Shown piece by piece: positions 41,671-50,899 of a stretch of DNA of 64,000 nt; position 1 is the first letter of the stretch, and each line of letters begins with the position of its first letter. The notes under the pieces are model-generated. The model did no database searches. It was given only the letters and a program-made list of their open reading frames with translations, and was not told the DNA's origin. The stretch lies in assembly GCF_003853645.1 (NCBI RefSeq), contig NZ_QTPO01000045.1, forward strand, positions 1 to 64,000, given 5' to 3'. The translations under genes and the position numbers were made by a program. The DNA comes from Burkholderia sp. Bp9143. Lineage in GTDB: Bacteria > Pseudomonadota > Gammaproteobacteria > Burkholderiales > Burkholderiaceae.

Positions 41671-43152
41671 TCAATCGATCGCGCGCATCGCGTGGCGCAG
41701 TTCCTGGTAGCTGCGCAGGCCCGTCACGCCGAGTTCGCGGCCGATTCCGCTGAGCCCGAAGCCGCCCCAGCACACATGCGGGTAGATGAGCTGCGGCGCG
41801 TTGATCCACACGAGCCCGGCACGCACGCGCGCCTGGAACTGCTTCGCGACGTCCGCGTCGCGCGTCACGACGGTCGCCACGAGCCCGTAGCGCGTGTCGT
41901 TCGCGAGCGCGATCGCCTCGTCGTCGGTGCGGAACGACTTCACGCACGCGACCGGGCCGAATACCTCGTCGGTCCACAGCAGGTTGTCGGCGGCTGGCTC
42001 CGCGACCACGACGGGCGCCATGAAGAAGCCGTTGCCGCCGGCCTCGGCGACGCGCCCGCTGAACGCGACGCGCGCGCCGGCCGCGATGCCTTGCGCGAGC
42101 ATTGCTTCCACGCGCGTGCGCTGCGCGGCCGAGATCATCGGCCCCATCGCGACCTGTTCGGTGGCGGGCGGCGCGACGACGAGCGCGCGCACGGCCGTCT
42201 CGAACGCGGCCATGAAGCTGCGATAGAGGCTGTCGTGCACGAGGATGCGCGCGGTGGCCGAGCACATCTGGCCCGCGTTCGTGAACGCGCCGGCCACGGC
42301 CAGCGACACCGCGACGTCGAGATCGGCGTCGTCGCGCACGATCAGCGACGACTTGCCGCCGAGTTCGAGCGTCACGCGCTTCATGTCCTCGGCCGCGGCC
42401 TGCATGACCTTGCGCCCGGCCGCCGTGCTGCCGGTAAACGAGATCTTGTCGATCAGCGGATGCGCGGTCAGCGCCGCGCCGACTTCGGCGCCACCGTTCA
42501 CGACGTTGACGACCCCGTCCGGCACGCCGGCTTCGGCGATCAGGTCGAGCAGCGCGTGTTCGGTCGGCGACGTCAGTTCGGACGGTTTCATCACGACCGT
42601 GCAGCCGGCCGCGAGCGCGGGCGCGAGCTTCCACGCGGTCGTGACCATCGGGAAGTTCCACGGCATGATCAGCGCGGCGACGCCGACCGCGTCGTGGAAG
42701 CGTTCGGCCGCGACGGCGTCGCTCGGCAGCGCGACCGGCTCGGCCGCGAACAGCGCCGGGTTCTCGCACAGCGTCGCGTAATACGCGAACGTCGCGGCGA
42801 CGTCGCCGACGTCGGCGTCGGCCTCGAATGGCGGCTTGCCGCTCACCTGCATCTGCAGCGCCGTGAGGCGCTCGCGGGTGGCTTCGACGCGCTCGGCGAT
42901 CTTCGCGAGCAGGCGGCCGCGCTCCGCGGGCGGCATATCGCGCCAGCCGGCGAACGCGTCGCGTGCGGCGCGAGCCGCGGCGTCGACGTGCGCGGTCGTC
43001 GCGAATTCCTGCCAGCCGATCGTCTCGCCGGTCGATGCATTGAAGATCGGCGCGCCGGCTTGATCGGAATGCGTGCGCACGGGCTGGCCGGCGATGCGCG
43101 CGGCGGGCAGCACGATGGTCGCGGCGGAAGGGGAAAGCTCTGCGGTGGACAT
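41671..43152 (-). CDS. NAD(P)-dependent aldehyde dehydrogenase
   Basis: A 493-residue aldehyde dehydrogenase: Rossmann motif VMKPSELTSPTEHALLDLI, catalytic Glu in VTLELGGKSSLIV, catalytic Cys in NAGQMCSATARIL and the C-terminal WGGFGLSGIGRELG. It is most like gamma-aminobutyraldehyde or guanidinobutyraldehyde dehydrogenases (BetB/KauB group). It lies 22 bases downstream of guanidinobutyrase on the same strand, so both probably serve one pathway, oxidising 4-guanidinobutyraldehyde or 4-aminobutyraldehyde to the acid. The terminator at 41610 ends the transcript. Confidence 0.92.
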   Translation of the reverse strand: MSTAELSPSAATIVLPAARIAGQPVRTHSDQAGAPIFNASTGETIGWQEFATTAHVDAAARAARDAFAGWRDMPPAERGRLLAKIAERVEATRERLTALQMQVSGKPPFEADADVGDVAATFAYYATLCENPALFAAEPVALPSDAVAAERFHDAVGVAALIMPWNFPMVTTAWKLAPALAAGCTVVMKPSELTSPTEHALLDLIAEAGVPDGVVNVVNGGAEVGAALTAHPLIDKISFTGSTAAGRKVMQAAAEDMKRVTLELGGKSSLIVRDDADLDVAVSLAVAGAFTNAGQMCSATARILVHDSLYRSFMAAFETAVRALVVAPPATEQVAMGPMISAAQRTRVEAMLAQGIAAGARVAFSGRVAEAGGNGFFMAPVVVAEPAADNLLWTDEVFGPVACVKSFRTDDEAIALANDTRYGLVATVVTRDADVAKQFQARVRAGLVWINAPQLIYPHVCWGGFGLSGIGRELGVTGLRSYQELRHAMRAID

Positions 43153-43174
43153 GGACGTTTTCCTGTCGATCGAA

Positions 43175-44125
43175 TTAGCGATAGGCGACGCCCGGCATCA
43201 CGCAGAGCATCTCGAACGCGAGGTTCGCGCCGACGAGCGCGGTGGTGCCGTTCGGATCGTACGGCGGCGACACTTCGACGAGATCCGCGCCGACGATGTT
43301 CAGCCCCTTCATCCCGCGAATGATCTCGAGACCCTGCTGCACCGACAGGCCGCCGATTTCCGGCGTGCCGGTGCCGGGCGCGAACGACGGGTCGAGACCG
43401 TCGATGTCGAAGCTGAGATAGACCGGCGCGTCGCCGACGCGTTCGCGCACCTGTGCCATCAGCGGCGCGAGCGACGTGTGCCAGCAGTCTTCCGCCTGCA
43501 CGACCGTGAAGCCCTGCTGGCGGCACCAGTCGAAATCCTCCGCGTGATAGCCGGTGCCGCGCAGGCCGATCTGCGTGACCTTGTCGCATTGCAGCAGGCC
43601 GTCTTCCACCGCGCGGCGGAACGGCGTGCCGTGCGCGATCTTCTCGCCGAACATCGTGTCGTTCACGTCCGCGTGCGCGTCGACGTGCACCACGGCGACC
43701 TTGCCGTACTTCTTGTGCAGCGCGCGCAGGATCGGCCAGGCGATCGTATGGTCGCCGCCGAGCGTGATCGGCCGGCAGCCGTTCGCGACGATCTCGTCAT
43801 ACGCTTGCTCGATGCGGCGCACCGAATCCTTCAGGTCGTAAGGGTTGGTCGCGACGTCGCCGATGTCGGCGACCTGCAGCGAATCGAACGGCGCGGCGCG
43901 GGTGGCCATGTTGTACGGGCGCAGCAGCACGGACTCGGTCCGGATCTGGCGCGGGCCGAAGCGCGAACCCGAGCGGTTCGACGTGCCGAGGTCGAGCGGC
44001 ACGCCGACGAAGCACACGTCGAGACCGTCGGTCGTGGCGGCCTGCGGCAGGCGCATCATCGTGGCGATGCCGCCAAAGCGCGGCATCTCGTTGCCGCCCA
44101 TCGGCTGGTTCAGTTCGCGGTGCAT
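43175..44125 (-). CDS. gbuA: Guanidinobutyrase (ureohydrolase)
   Basis: A 316-residue manganese ureohydrolase that splits 4-guanidinobutyrate to GABA and urea. The start MHRELNQPMGGNEMPRFGG, then TMMRLPQAA, GVPLDLGTSNRSGSRFGPRQ and RPYNMATRAAPF follow P. aeruginosa GbuA closely, rather than agmatinase SpeB. Metal ligands are in GGDHTIAW, VDAHADVND and SFDIDGLDPSFAPGTGTPE. ATG 44125 has GAGGAG upstream; a longer frame reaching 44260 is not supported by a ribosome-binding site. Arginine breakdown through the guanidinobutyrate route is inferred. Confidence 0.9.
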   Translation of the reverse strand: MHRELNQPMGGNEMPRFGGIATMMRLPQAATTDGLDVCFVGVPLDLGTSNRSGSRFGPRQIRTESVLLRPYNMATRAAPFDSLQVADIGDVATNPYDLKDSVRRIEQAYDEIVANGCRPITLGGDHTIAWPILRALHKKYGKVAVVHVDAHADVNDTMFGEKIAHGTPFRRAVEDGLLQCDKVTQIGLRGTGYHAEDFDWCRQQGFTVVQAEDCWHTSLAPLMAQVRERVGDAPVYLSFDIDGLDPSFAPGTGTPEIGGLSVQQGLEIIRGMKGLNIVGADLVEVSPPYDPNGTTALVGANLAFEMLCVMPGVAYR

Positions 44126-44292
44126 GGGGCCGTCTCCTCTTTCGGGTGAAAAACGATCGGCCGATGGTAGAGGAGAACGCGGGCGCGAAGATCTTGAAGT
44201 CGCAACGTTTACATCGACGGGTCTCGATGCGAGTGGCGCCGCCGCATCGACGCGGCGCAACCATCAGCGAAGGCGGTCAGCGACCGATCGGG

Positions 44293-45180
44293 TCAGCCCG
44301 AGATCACGGACGGCGCATCGTCGTCTTCATGTGCCGCGGCAGAAGGAAACGCCGGCGCAGCCGAGCCCCATGCGGCGAGCTCGCGCTTCGTGCGCACGCC
44401 GAGCTTCGCGAATGCGCGCTTCACGTACGACTCGGCCGACGCGACGCGCACGCCGAGGATGTCGGCGGTCTCCGGCACGGTCTTGCCGGAGATCAGGTGC
44501 TTGCAGGTTTCGTATTCGCGCTTCGACAGCTTCACGCCGTCGGCCGCGATCCGCGCATCGAACTGCGCGAGCGGATGCACGTCGGGCATCGGGTGCGCGA
44601 CGCGCCGCGCGGCGGTGGTGGACGCGTGCAGCTCGAGCAGCGGGAACAGCACGTCGCTGATGCTGCGAAAGCGGTTCATCTCGGCGAGCGTGAACGGCGG
44701 GCGGTCGCGGCCGCGTTCCAGCGCGATCGAATGCTGCGCATAGCGGGTGCCGCGCGCGAGCACGCATTCGTGGCCGATATGCACGTCGTCGAACAACCGC
44801 TGGCGGAATTCGCCGGGCGGGATCGCCGCGATGTCGCGCACGACCAGCATCGTGCCCGTCTTGCCGCGCAGCCCCGCGAACAGCGGGTCGCTGTCGAGAA
44901 AGCGCTCGTAGTAGAGCGTCATCACGTCGGAGATTTCGGCGGTCTCGGTGCCGATGCCGCTGCTGCCGATCCATTCGCAGCGGTAGCCGGTGGGCATCGT
45001 GCCGTCGACGCGCGAGCGTTCGACGTGCGCGACGTCGAGCGGCACCACGTCGTTGAGCAGTTGCGTGAGGCGCGGCACGAAGTGCGGCGTGCCGACCGTC
45101 TCGATCAGCTCGCCCAGCGCCTTGAACGACACGTTGAAGCGGTCGGTGTCGCGGTGGAAGGGGTTCACGTTGAGCAGCAT
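44293..45180 (-). CDS. LuxR-family HTH regulator of the guanidinobutyrate locus
   Basis: A 295-residue regulator with a C-terminal LuxR-type HTH (LSKREYETCKHLISGKTVPE, then VRVASAESYVKRAFAKLGVR) and an N-terminal domain of about 200 residues that lacks the recognisable LuxR autoinducer pocket or a receiver domain; it may bind a metabolite instead. The start is ATG 45180, with GGGGGA upstream. It is co-oriented with gbuA and divergent from the cupin/oxidase pair, so it probably controls one or both. Confidence 0.87.
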   Translation of the reverse strand: MLLNVNPFHRDTDRFNVSFKALGELIETVGTPHFVPRLTQLLNDVVPLDVAHVERSRVDGTMPTGYRCEWIGSSGIGTETAEISDVMTLYYERFLDSDPLFAGLRGKTGTMLVVRDIAAIPPGEFRQRLFDDVHIGHECVLARGTRYAQHSIALERGRDRPPFTLAEMNRFRSISDVLFPLLELHASTTAARRVAHPMPDVHPLAQFDARIAADGVKLSKREYETCKHLISGKTVPETADILGVRVASAESYVKRAFAKLGVRTKRELAAWGSAAPAFPSAAAHEDDDAPSVISG

Positions 45181-45296
45181 GCGGTTCCCCCGGGTGAGAG
45201 CGGGCGCGATTTTAGCGGTTGCGGCCTGAAACGTCATTAAGGGCAAGTACCGGCGGGCGTCCTGCCGACCTGTTCGCCCCGGAAAACGCGGCTTGT

Positions 45297-45312
45297 CCCC
45301 CCCGAAGGGGGG
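45297..45312 (+). promoter_or_regulatory. C7-GAA-G6 hairpin upstream of the cupin gene
   Basis: CCCCCCC at 45297-45303 and GGGGGG at 45307-45312 pair over the triplet GAA. It lies in the divergent spacer between the LuxR-type regulator and the cupin gene. No U-run follows. It may be a leader structure or a protein-binding inverted repeat. Confidence 0.35.
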
Positions 45313-45379
45313 CATACCGGGGCAGTGTAAATGAGTAACTTTGTCTCTGCTTTTTTCAATCACGAGACGAAAGATTCAG

Positions 45380-45724
45380 ATGACCAAACTGATCAAGGAC
45401 ATCCTGCCGCTCGGCGCAGGCATTGGCGAATTCACGAAGCTCGATTTCGGCATGGACGAAAGCGACTGGCGCGCGGCCGAGGGCAAGAGCGGCAATTACC
45501 TCATCGGCTGGTGGGAAGGCAAGGTCGGCTCGGTGGAGTTCCCGGAAACGGCGGCTGACGAAGCGGTATGGCTCGTCGAGGGCCGGATCGCGCTGACCGA
45601 CGTCGAAGGCAACCGCAAGGAATTCACGCCGGGCCAGGGTTACCTGCTGCCGGCCGGGTTCGCGGGCCGCTGGGAGACACTCGAGGACGCGAAGAAGTTC
45701 TACGTGCTCCTCGAAAAGTCGTGA
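45380..45724 (+). CDS. Cupin domain protein (DUF861-like)
   Basis: A 114-residue single cupin: ESDWRAAEGKSGNYLIGWWE, ADEAVWLVEGRIALTDVEGN and FTPGQGYLLPAGFAGRWETL. This is the EutQ/DUF861-type cupin often found beside PuuB-type oxidases in polyamine and amino-acid catabolic clusters. The His ligands of classical metal cupins are not obvious, so a binding rather than catalytic role is possible. It lies directly before the FAD oxidase gene. Confidence 0.85.
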   Translation: MTKLIKDILPLGAGIGEFTKLDFGMDESDWRAAEGKSGNYLIGWWEGKVGSVEFPETAADEAVWLVEGRIALTDVEGNRKEFTPGQGYLLPAGFAGRWETLEDAKKFYVLLEKS

Positions 45725-45745
45725 TGCAAGCCGGGATCACGCGGG

Positions 45746-47218
45746 ATGGCTGGGATCATGGAAATGGAACTCAACGAAGCAACACAAGCCACACCGGCTA
45801 ACGCGCACGCCGTGCGTCGCACGCCGGTCGCGCTGAGCGCCGCCGAGGCGCTCGCGAACACGAAGCTGTTCCCGTACTGGCTCGACAACCCGGCCGCACC
45901 GGCCACCGAGCCGGAACTCGTCGGCGACGTGACGGCCGACCTGCTGATCGTCGGCGGCGGTTTCACCGGGCTGTGGGCGGCCGTGCAGGCGAAGGAACAG
46001 ATGCCGCACCTGAACGTGGTGCTGATCGAGGCCGGCAAGGTCGCGCACGGCGCATCGGGCCGCGCGGGCGGGATCATCTCGACGTCGGTGATGCACGGGC
46101 TGCCGAACGCGGTGCGCGTATTTCCGAACGACATCGCGCAGCTCGAGGCATTCGGCCACCACAACCTCGACGGCTTCGAGGCAACGCTGACGCGCTACGA
46201 CATCGACGCCGACATCGAGTGGAACGGCGAGATGACGGTCGCGGTCGACCCCGGGCACATCGCACACCTAAAGGGCGACTACGACCTGCATCGCGAACAC
46301 GGGCACGACGTCGTGCTGCTGAACCGCGAGGAAACGCTCGAGCAACTGAACTCGCCGCTGTTCGCGGGTGCGCTGTGGTCGCGCAACCGCAGCGGCATCG
46401 TGCATCCGGCGAAGCTCGCGTGGGGGCTCAAGCGCGCGGCGCTGTCGCTCGGCGTGAAGCTGTACGAGCACACGCCGCTCACGACCGTGACCGACGAAGG
46501 CGGCACGGTGTTCGTGACGACGCCGAAGGGCAGCGTGCGTGCGCCGCGCGTCGTGTTCGGCAGCGGCACCGCGAAGGTCGGCATTCCCGACATCAACCGC
46601 CGCGTGATGCAGGTGCGCGACCACGTGCTCGCGACCGAGCCGCTCACCGACGAACAGCTCGCGCGGATCGGCTGGAAGAATCGCCAGGGCGTGTACGACA
46701 CGCGTACGCAGCTCAACTATTTCCGGCTGACGAAGAACAACACCATCATCTTCGGCGGGCTGGTCAGCTATCACTTCGACGGCGACCCGGAACCGCACCA
46801 GGACGGCCAGCGCGAAACCTACTACCGGCTCGCGGAGGCGTTCTACCGCACGTTCCCGCAGCTGAGCGACGTGCGCTTCTCGCACGCGTGGGGCGGACCG
46901 ATCGACTACTGCTCGCGCGGCTCGGTGTTCGCGAAGCGCTATCTCGGCGACAAGGCCGTGTTCGTCGCCGGCTACACGGGCTTCGGCGTCGCGGCGAGCC
47001 GGTTCGGCGCGTTCATGGGGCTGAACATCCTGTTCGATCGCGACAGCCCGGAGCGCAAGCTCGACATCGCGAACCAGAGCCCGAGCTACATCCCGCCCGA
47101 GCCGATGCGCTGGGTCGCCGCGAAGATCACGTTCCATGCGTTCGACGGCGCGGATGCCGAAGGCGGCTGGAAGCGTGCGTGGATCAACGGGATCAAGGCG
47201 ATGGGCTTCCCGATGTAG
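45746..47218 (+). CDS. FAD-dependent oxidoreductase (PuuB-like gamma-glutamyl-amine oxidase)
   Basis: A 490-residue DAO-family oxidase. The FAD motif is DLLIVGGGFTGLWAAVQAKE, preceded by FPYWLDNPAAPATEPEL, which is typical of PuuB/OrdL. Further family blocks are GASGRAGGIIST and FVAGYTGFGVAASRFGAFMG. PuuB oxidises gamma-glutamylputrescine; here the substrate could be a guanidino- or gamma-glutamyl-amine, with the aldehyde product passed to the nearby aldehyde dehydrogenase. ATG 45746 is used; ATG 45758 (MEMELNEATQ) is an equally good start. Confidence 0.9.
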   Translation: MAGIMEMELNEATQATPANAHAVRRTPVALSAAEALANTKLFPYWLDNPAAPATEPELVGDVTADLLIVGGGFTGLWAAVQAKEQMPHLNVVLIEAGKVAHGASGRAGGIISTSVMHGLPNAVRVFPNDIAQLEAFGHHNLDGFEATLTRYDIDADIEWNGEMTVAVDPGHIAHLKGDYDLHREHGHDVVLLNREETLEQLNSPLFAGALWSRNRSGIVHPAKLAWGLKRAALSLGVKLYEHTPLTTVTDEGGTVFVTTPKGSVRAPRVVFGSGTAKVGIPDINRRVMQVRDHVLATEPLTDEQLARIGWKNRQGVYDTRTQLNYFRLTKNNTIIFGGLVSYHFDGDPEPHQDGQRETYYRLAEAFYRTFPQLSDVRFSHAWGGPIDYCSRGSVFAKRYLGDKAVFVAGYTGFGVAASRFGAFMGLNILFDRDSPERKLDIANQSPSYIPPEPMRWVAAKITFHAFDGADAEGGWKRAWINGIKAMGFPM

Positions 47219-47355
47219 GCGCCGCGCGGTGTTGACGAGCGACGAGTAGGGCGTGCGCCGTTGCCGATGACGGCGCGCGCCCGGCAAGGTTCATCGGCGC
47301 AGACGGCTGGTGTCGCGCCGGCCCGACAACGCGCTCACGCGCAGCGGCTTGAAGC

Positions 47356-48276
47356 ATGTTTTCGAATACCACCGATCTCGATCTTCGGCTCATCCGGGTC
47401 TTTCTGGCCGTCGTCGACGCGCGCGGCATCACGGCTGCCGAGGCCTCGCTCGGCGTGCGGCAGTCGACCATCAGCACGCAGCTCTCCGCGCTGGAAGCGC
47501 GCGTCGGCTTCAAGCTGTGCGATCGCGGCCGCGGCGGCTTTCGGCTGACGTCGAAGGGCGAACGCTTCGCGGCCACCGCGCGCACGCTCGTCGCGGCGAC
47601 GTCCGAGTTCGTCGCGCGCGTGCGCGACATCGACCGCAAGCTGGTCGGCACGCTGTCGATCGGCCTGATCGGGCAGGCGCCGCTCGTCGAGAACGCGCGC
47701 CTTGCCGACGCGATCGGCGCATTTCGCAAGCGCGACCAGGCCGTCACGTTCTCGATGAAGGTCGCATCGCCGCAGGAACTCGAGGAAAGCCTCGTCAACA
47801 ACCAGCTCGATCTCGCGATCGGCTATTTCTGGCATCGTGTGCCGGGGCTGGACTACACGCCGCTGTTTACCGAGGAACAGGTGATCTACTGCGGGCGCGG
47901 GCATCCGCTGTTTCATGCGTCGCGACCCGTGTCGGCCGACGACCTGGAGGCGCACGACTGGGTGTGGCGTACCTATCCGGTGCCGGAGGAGCAGTATCCG
48001 CTGCCGGAGCGCCGCGTGACCGCGAGCGCGGACAGCATCGAGGCCGCGACGATCCTGATCCTGTCGGGCGGCCATCTCGGCTACCTGCCCGCGCATTACG
48101 CGGAGCCGTTCGAGCAGCGCGGGCTCGTGAAGGCCGTCGGCCGCGCGACGTTCAGCTTCGACGTGCCGCTGCATCTCGCGATGAAGCGTAGCGCGAGCGA
48201 GAAGCCGATCGTCGCCGCGTTCCGTGAGGATCTGCTGCGTGCGTTCAACATCGACGCGATCGCGTTGGCCGCGTAG
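47356..48276 (+). CDS. LysR-family transcriptional regulator
   Basis: A 306-residue LTTR: HTH DLDLRLIRVFLAVVDARGIT followed by VRQSTISTQLSALEARVGFK, and an effector domain from about residue 95. It ends convergent with the MFS transporter gene (12 bases between stops). It may control the adjacent oxidase or transporter; no operator was resolved. Confidence 0.92.
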   Translation: MFSNTTDLDLRLIRVFLAVVDARGITAAEASLGVRQSTISTQLSALEARVGFKLCDRGRGGFRLTSKGERFAATARTLVAATSEFVARVRDIDRKLVGTLSIGLIGQAPLVENARLADAIGAFRKRDQAVTFSMKVASPQELEESLVNNQLDLAIGYFWHRVPGLDYTPLFTEEQVIYCGRGHPLFHASRPVSADDLEAHDWVWRTYPVPEEQYPLPERRVTASADSIEAATILILSGGHLGYLPAHYAEPFEQRGLVKAVGRATFSFDVPLHLAMKRSASEKPIVAAFREDLLRAFNIDAIALAA

Positions 48277-48288
48277 CAGGGCATCTGC

Positions 48289-49686
48289 TCACGCGTCGAT
48301 GCGTTCGACCTTGCCGACCAGCAGCCCGTACGACAGGCTGCCCGCGAGCGCCATCGCGGCGATATAGGTGATCGCGCGCGAGAAGTCCGCGCCGTCGACG
48401 AGCAACCCGATCACGATCGGCGTCGCGATCGCGGATAGGTTGCCGATCAGATTGAACACGCCGCCCGTGAGGCCGAGCAGCCGCGCGGGCGCGAGGCCCG
48501 ACACGAGCGACCACGTGATCGACGCGAAGCCGTTGCCGAAGAACGCGATCGTCATGAACGCGATCACCCAGCCCGTCGACGTGACGTAGTTCGCGCCGAT
48601 GATGCAGGTCGAGATCAGCAGCCCCGAGATGATCGGCAGCTTGCGCGCGAAGCCCTGCGACGCGCCACGCCGCATCAGCCAGTCCGACAGCACGCCCGAG
48701 CACAGCACGCCGACGAACGCGGCGAGAAACGGCAGCGACGCGAGAAAGCCCGACTTGATGAAATCCATCCCGCGGTACTTGACGAGGTAGGTCGGGAACC
48801 ACGTGAGGAAGAACCACAGCGTCGAGTTCAGCGCGAACTGGCCGAGATAGATGCCCCACAGCTTGCGCCGGCCGAGCACGACGCCGAGATCGCGCCACGT
48901 CGACGGCGTGCGCTCGGTGCGCGCGGCGATGCGGTCCTCGAGATCGACGAGGCCGCCGCCGTCGCGGATCAACGCGATCTCGGCCGCGTTGACGCCGCGA
49001 AACGCGCGCGGCTCGCGATACACCGCGTACCAGATTGCAGCCCACACGATGCCGGCGAGCCCGGTCGCGACGAACACCATGTGCCAGCCGAGATGCACCT
49101 GCAGCCACGCGAGCACGGGCGTGAGGAACGCGAGGCCGACGAACTGCCCCGACGTGTAGCCGCCGATCGCGCTGGCGCGCTCGCGGGTCGGGAACCACGT
49201 CGTGACCACGCGGTTGTTGATCGGGTAGGCCGGCGCTTCGAGCGCGCCCACCGCGAGCCGCAGCACGATCAGCCCGACGAATGAGCCGGCGAAGCCGAGC
49301 AGCAGCGTCGCGGCCGACCACAGCGCGAGTGCGCCCGCATACAGCACGCGCGGCGACACCTTGTCGACGAGCCAGCCGCCGGGGATCTGCATCAGCGCGT
49401 AAGTCCAGCCGAATGCGGAGAACACGAGGCCCGCGCGGACCGGGTCGATGTTCAGCTCCTTGAACAGCGCGGGCGCGGCGATCGACAGGTTGCTGCGGTC
49501 GAGATAGTTGATCACGACCGTGACGAACAGCAGTGCGAGGATGATCAGGCGTTTGCGGCTCGGCGGCGCGGTGCAGGCGGCAACCGCGGACGCGGACATG
49601 CGCGCGGCGGAATCGGGTGCGGCGTCGGCGCGCGCGTGCGGCTGCGCCGGCGGCTTGGCATGCGTGCGTGATGCGAAATGGGCCAC
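48289..49686 (-). CDS. MFS transporter, anion:cation symporter family
   Basis: A 465-residue major facilitator of the ACS (glucarate/galactonate/phthalate) group. Twelve helices; signatures INYLDRSNLSIAAPALFKEL, GWTYALMQIPGGWLVDKVS and RLAVGALEAPAYPINNRVV, all typical of the family. The start is GTG 49686, which has AGGAG seven bases upstream and gives a 35-residue hydrophilic N-terminus. Substrate is probably an organic acid; it may or may not belong to the guanidinobutyrate locus. Confidence 0.9.
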   Translation of the reverse strand: MAHFASRTHAKPPAQPHARADAAPDSAARMSASAVAACTAPPSRKRLIILALLFVTVVINYLDRSNLSIAAPALFKELNIDPVRAGLVFSAFGWTYALMQIPGGWLVDKVSPRVLYAGALALWSAATLLLGFAGSFVGLIVLRLAVGALEAPAYPINNRVVTTWFPTRERASAIGGYTSGQFVGLAFLTPVLAWLQVHLGWHMVFVATGLAGIVWAAIWYAVYREPRAFRGVNAAEIALIRDGGGLVDLEDRIAARTERTPSTWRDLGVVLGRRKLWGIYLGQFALNSTLWFFLTWFPTYLVKYRGMDFIKSGFLASLPFLAAFVGVLCSGVLSDWLMRRGASQGFARKLPIISGLLISTCIIGANYVTSTGWVIAFMTIAFFGNGFASITWSLVSGLAPARLLGLTGGVFNLIGNLSAIATPIVIGLLVDGADFSRAITYIAAMALAGSLSYGLLVGKVERIDA

Positions 49687-50015
49687 GGTCGTCTCCTGTG
49701 TTCTGTGCCGGCAAGCACCCGCGTGGCGGGGCGGCCGCATCCAATGGCATTGGGCGAACGTTAGGGCCGTGGCGCAAAGCGCGTCAACATTTGAACAGGC
49801 ATCCCTATTAATGGGACGTTGTGCGCTCAGTATGTGGGAAGGCACGGCGAAAGCGTGGTGAGCGCGGTCGCCGCGTCGCGGTTCAGCCGCGGTCGCTTCC
49901 TTCGCACTGCCCCAACCCTGTGCGCAACCGCCGCGCGGATTGCAATACACCACGTTCAGTCGCTGGAGCGGGGCAGGAAACGCATGTCGGTTGAAGGACA
50001 GTGGATGCGGCCGGC
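49687..50015. other. Intergenic region upstream of the MFS gene
   Basis: About 330 bases. A short palindromic stretch, TCCCTATTAATGGGA at about 49802-49816, lies roughly 120 bases before the MFS start and could be a LysR-type (T-N11-A) site. No gene is seen. Confidence 0.35.
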
Positions 50016-50384
50016 CTACGCGCTGGCGCTGTCGTCGCGATACCCGCTCTTGCCGTCGAAGATTTCCTTCAGTGCGGCGCGCAGCACGACGGGATCGTGT
50101 TCGCCGGGCGCGAGATGGATCACGTAGTGCGTATTGCCGTCGAGCCTCGCGGCGGTGCGTTCATCGAGTTCGACTTCGAGCGTGTCGCCCGTGAGGCGCA
50201 CCGACAGATCCTTCACGTGCGCGGTGAGCTGGTCGAGCACCATCACCTCGATCGACGTTTCCTCCGGAAAGCGCAGCAGCGAGAAGCAATAGTTCTGCTC
50301 CGCGTCGTGGCAATAGATGTTCGCGCAGCTTTCGTCGTCGTCGATGTCGGACGTTGCCGCGCCGACGGTGGCGTGTAGTTCCAT
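50016..50384 (-). CDS. Small hypothetical protein, possibly Imm10-like
   Basis: A 122-residue acidic protein. ESCANIYCHDAEQNYCFSLL and the closing VLRAALKEIFDGKSGY resemble the general shape of Imm10-type immunity proteins (early conserved aromatic/Cys-containing strand, Tyr end), but no toxin partner is next to it, so the assignment is weak. No signal. It lies 21 bases downstream of the HxlR regulator, so both are probably co-transcribed. Confidence 0.55.
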   Translation of the reverse strand: MELHATVGAATSDIDDDESCANIYCHDAEQNYCFSLLRFPEETSIEVMVLDQLTAHVKDLSVRLTGDTLEVELDERTAARLDGNTHYVIHLAPGEHDPVVLRAALKEIFDGKSGYRDDSASA

Positions 50385-50405
50385 GATGTTTCTCTCGATG
50401 TGGGG

Positions 50406-50762
50406 TTATCGGGCCAGCGCGATTTCCGCTTCGGCCTCGCAGTGCGCATCGCGCGCCTTCAGCCACAGCCCGAATTCGCGCATGACCTCGACGACGGGCC
50501 GCAGCCGGTCGCCGTCCGCGGTCAGATCGTACTCGACGCGCACCGGCACTTCCGGATACACGGTGCGCCGCACGAAGCCGGCGTCCTCGAGCGCGCGCAG
50601 ATCGAGCGTCAGCATCCGCTGCGAGATGCCCGGCATGTCGCGGCGCAGGTCGCTGAAGCGCTTCGGCCCGTCGAGCAGATACGACACGAGCAGCAGCCGC
50701 CAGCGGCCGCCGAGCATGCGCATCGCTTCTTCCACGGAACATCCTGTCGCACTCGTTTTCAT
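50406..50762 (-). CDS. HxlR-family transcriptional regulator
   Basis: A 118-residue winged-helix regulator: CSVEEAMRMLGGRWRLLLVS, then DLRRDMPGISQRMLTLDLRA and VEYDLTADGDRLRPVVEVMR are diagnostic of HxlR. Cys8 at the N-terminus is the usual redox- or electrophile-sensing position. It is divergent from a glutathione S-transferase gene (138 bases between starts), a typical pairing for reactive-species defence. Confidence 0.93.
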   Translation of the reverse strand: MKTSATGCSVEEAMRMLGGRWRLLLVSYLLDGPKRFSDLRRDMPGISQRMLTLDLRALEDAGFVRRTVYPEVPVRVEYDLTADGDRLRPVVEVMREFGLWLKARDAHCEAEAEIALAR

Positions 50763-50899
50763 GACTGCTGACCCTGGTCGGTAACTTTTTTGTGGCTACG
50801 GCACAAACGACTGCCGTCTTCTCATCGCTGCGCCGATGCGAGATATTAGCGCCCGCGTCGCGGCGAATCGAGAGTCGAACCCACCAACCAAGGAAACGC

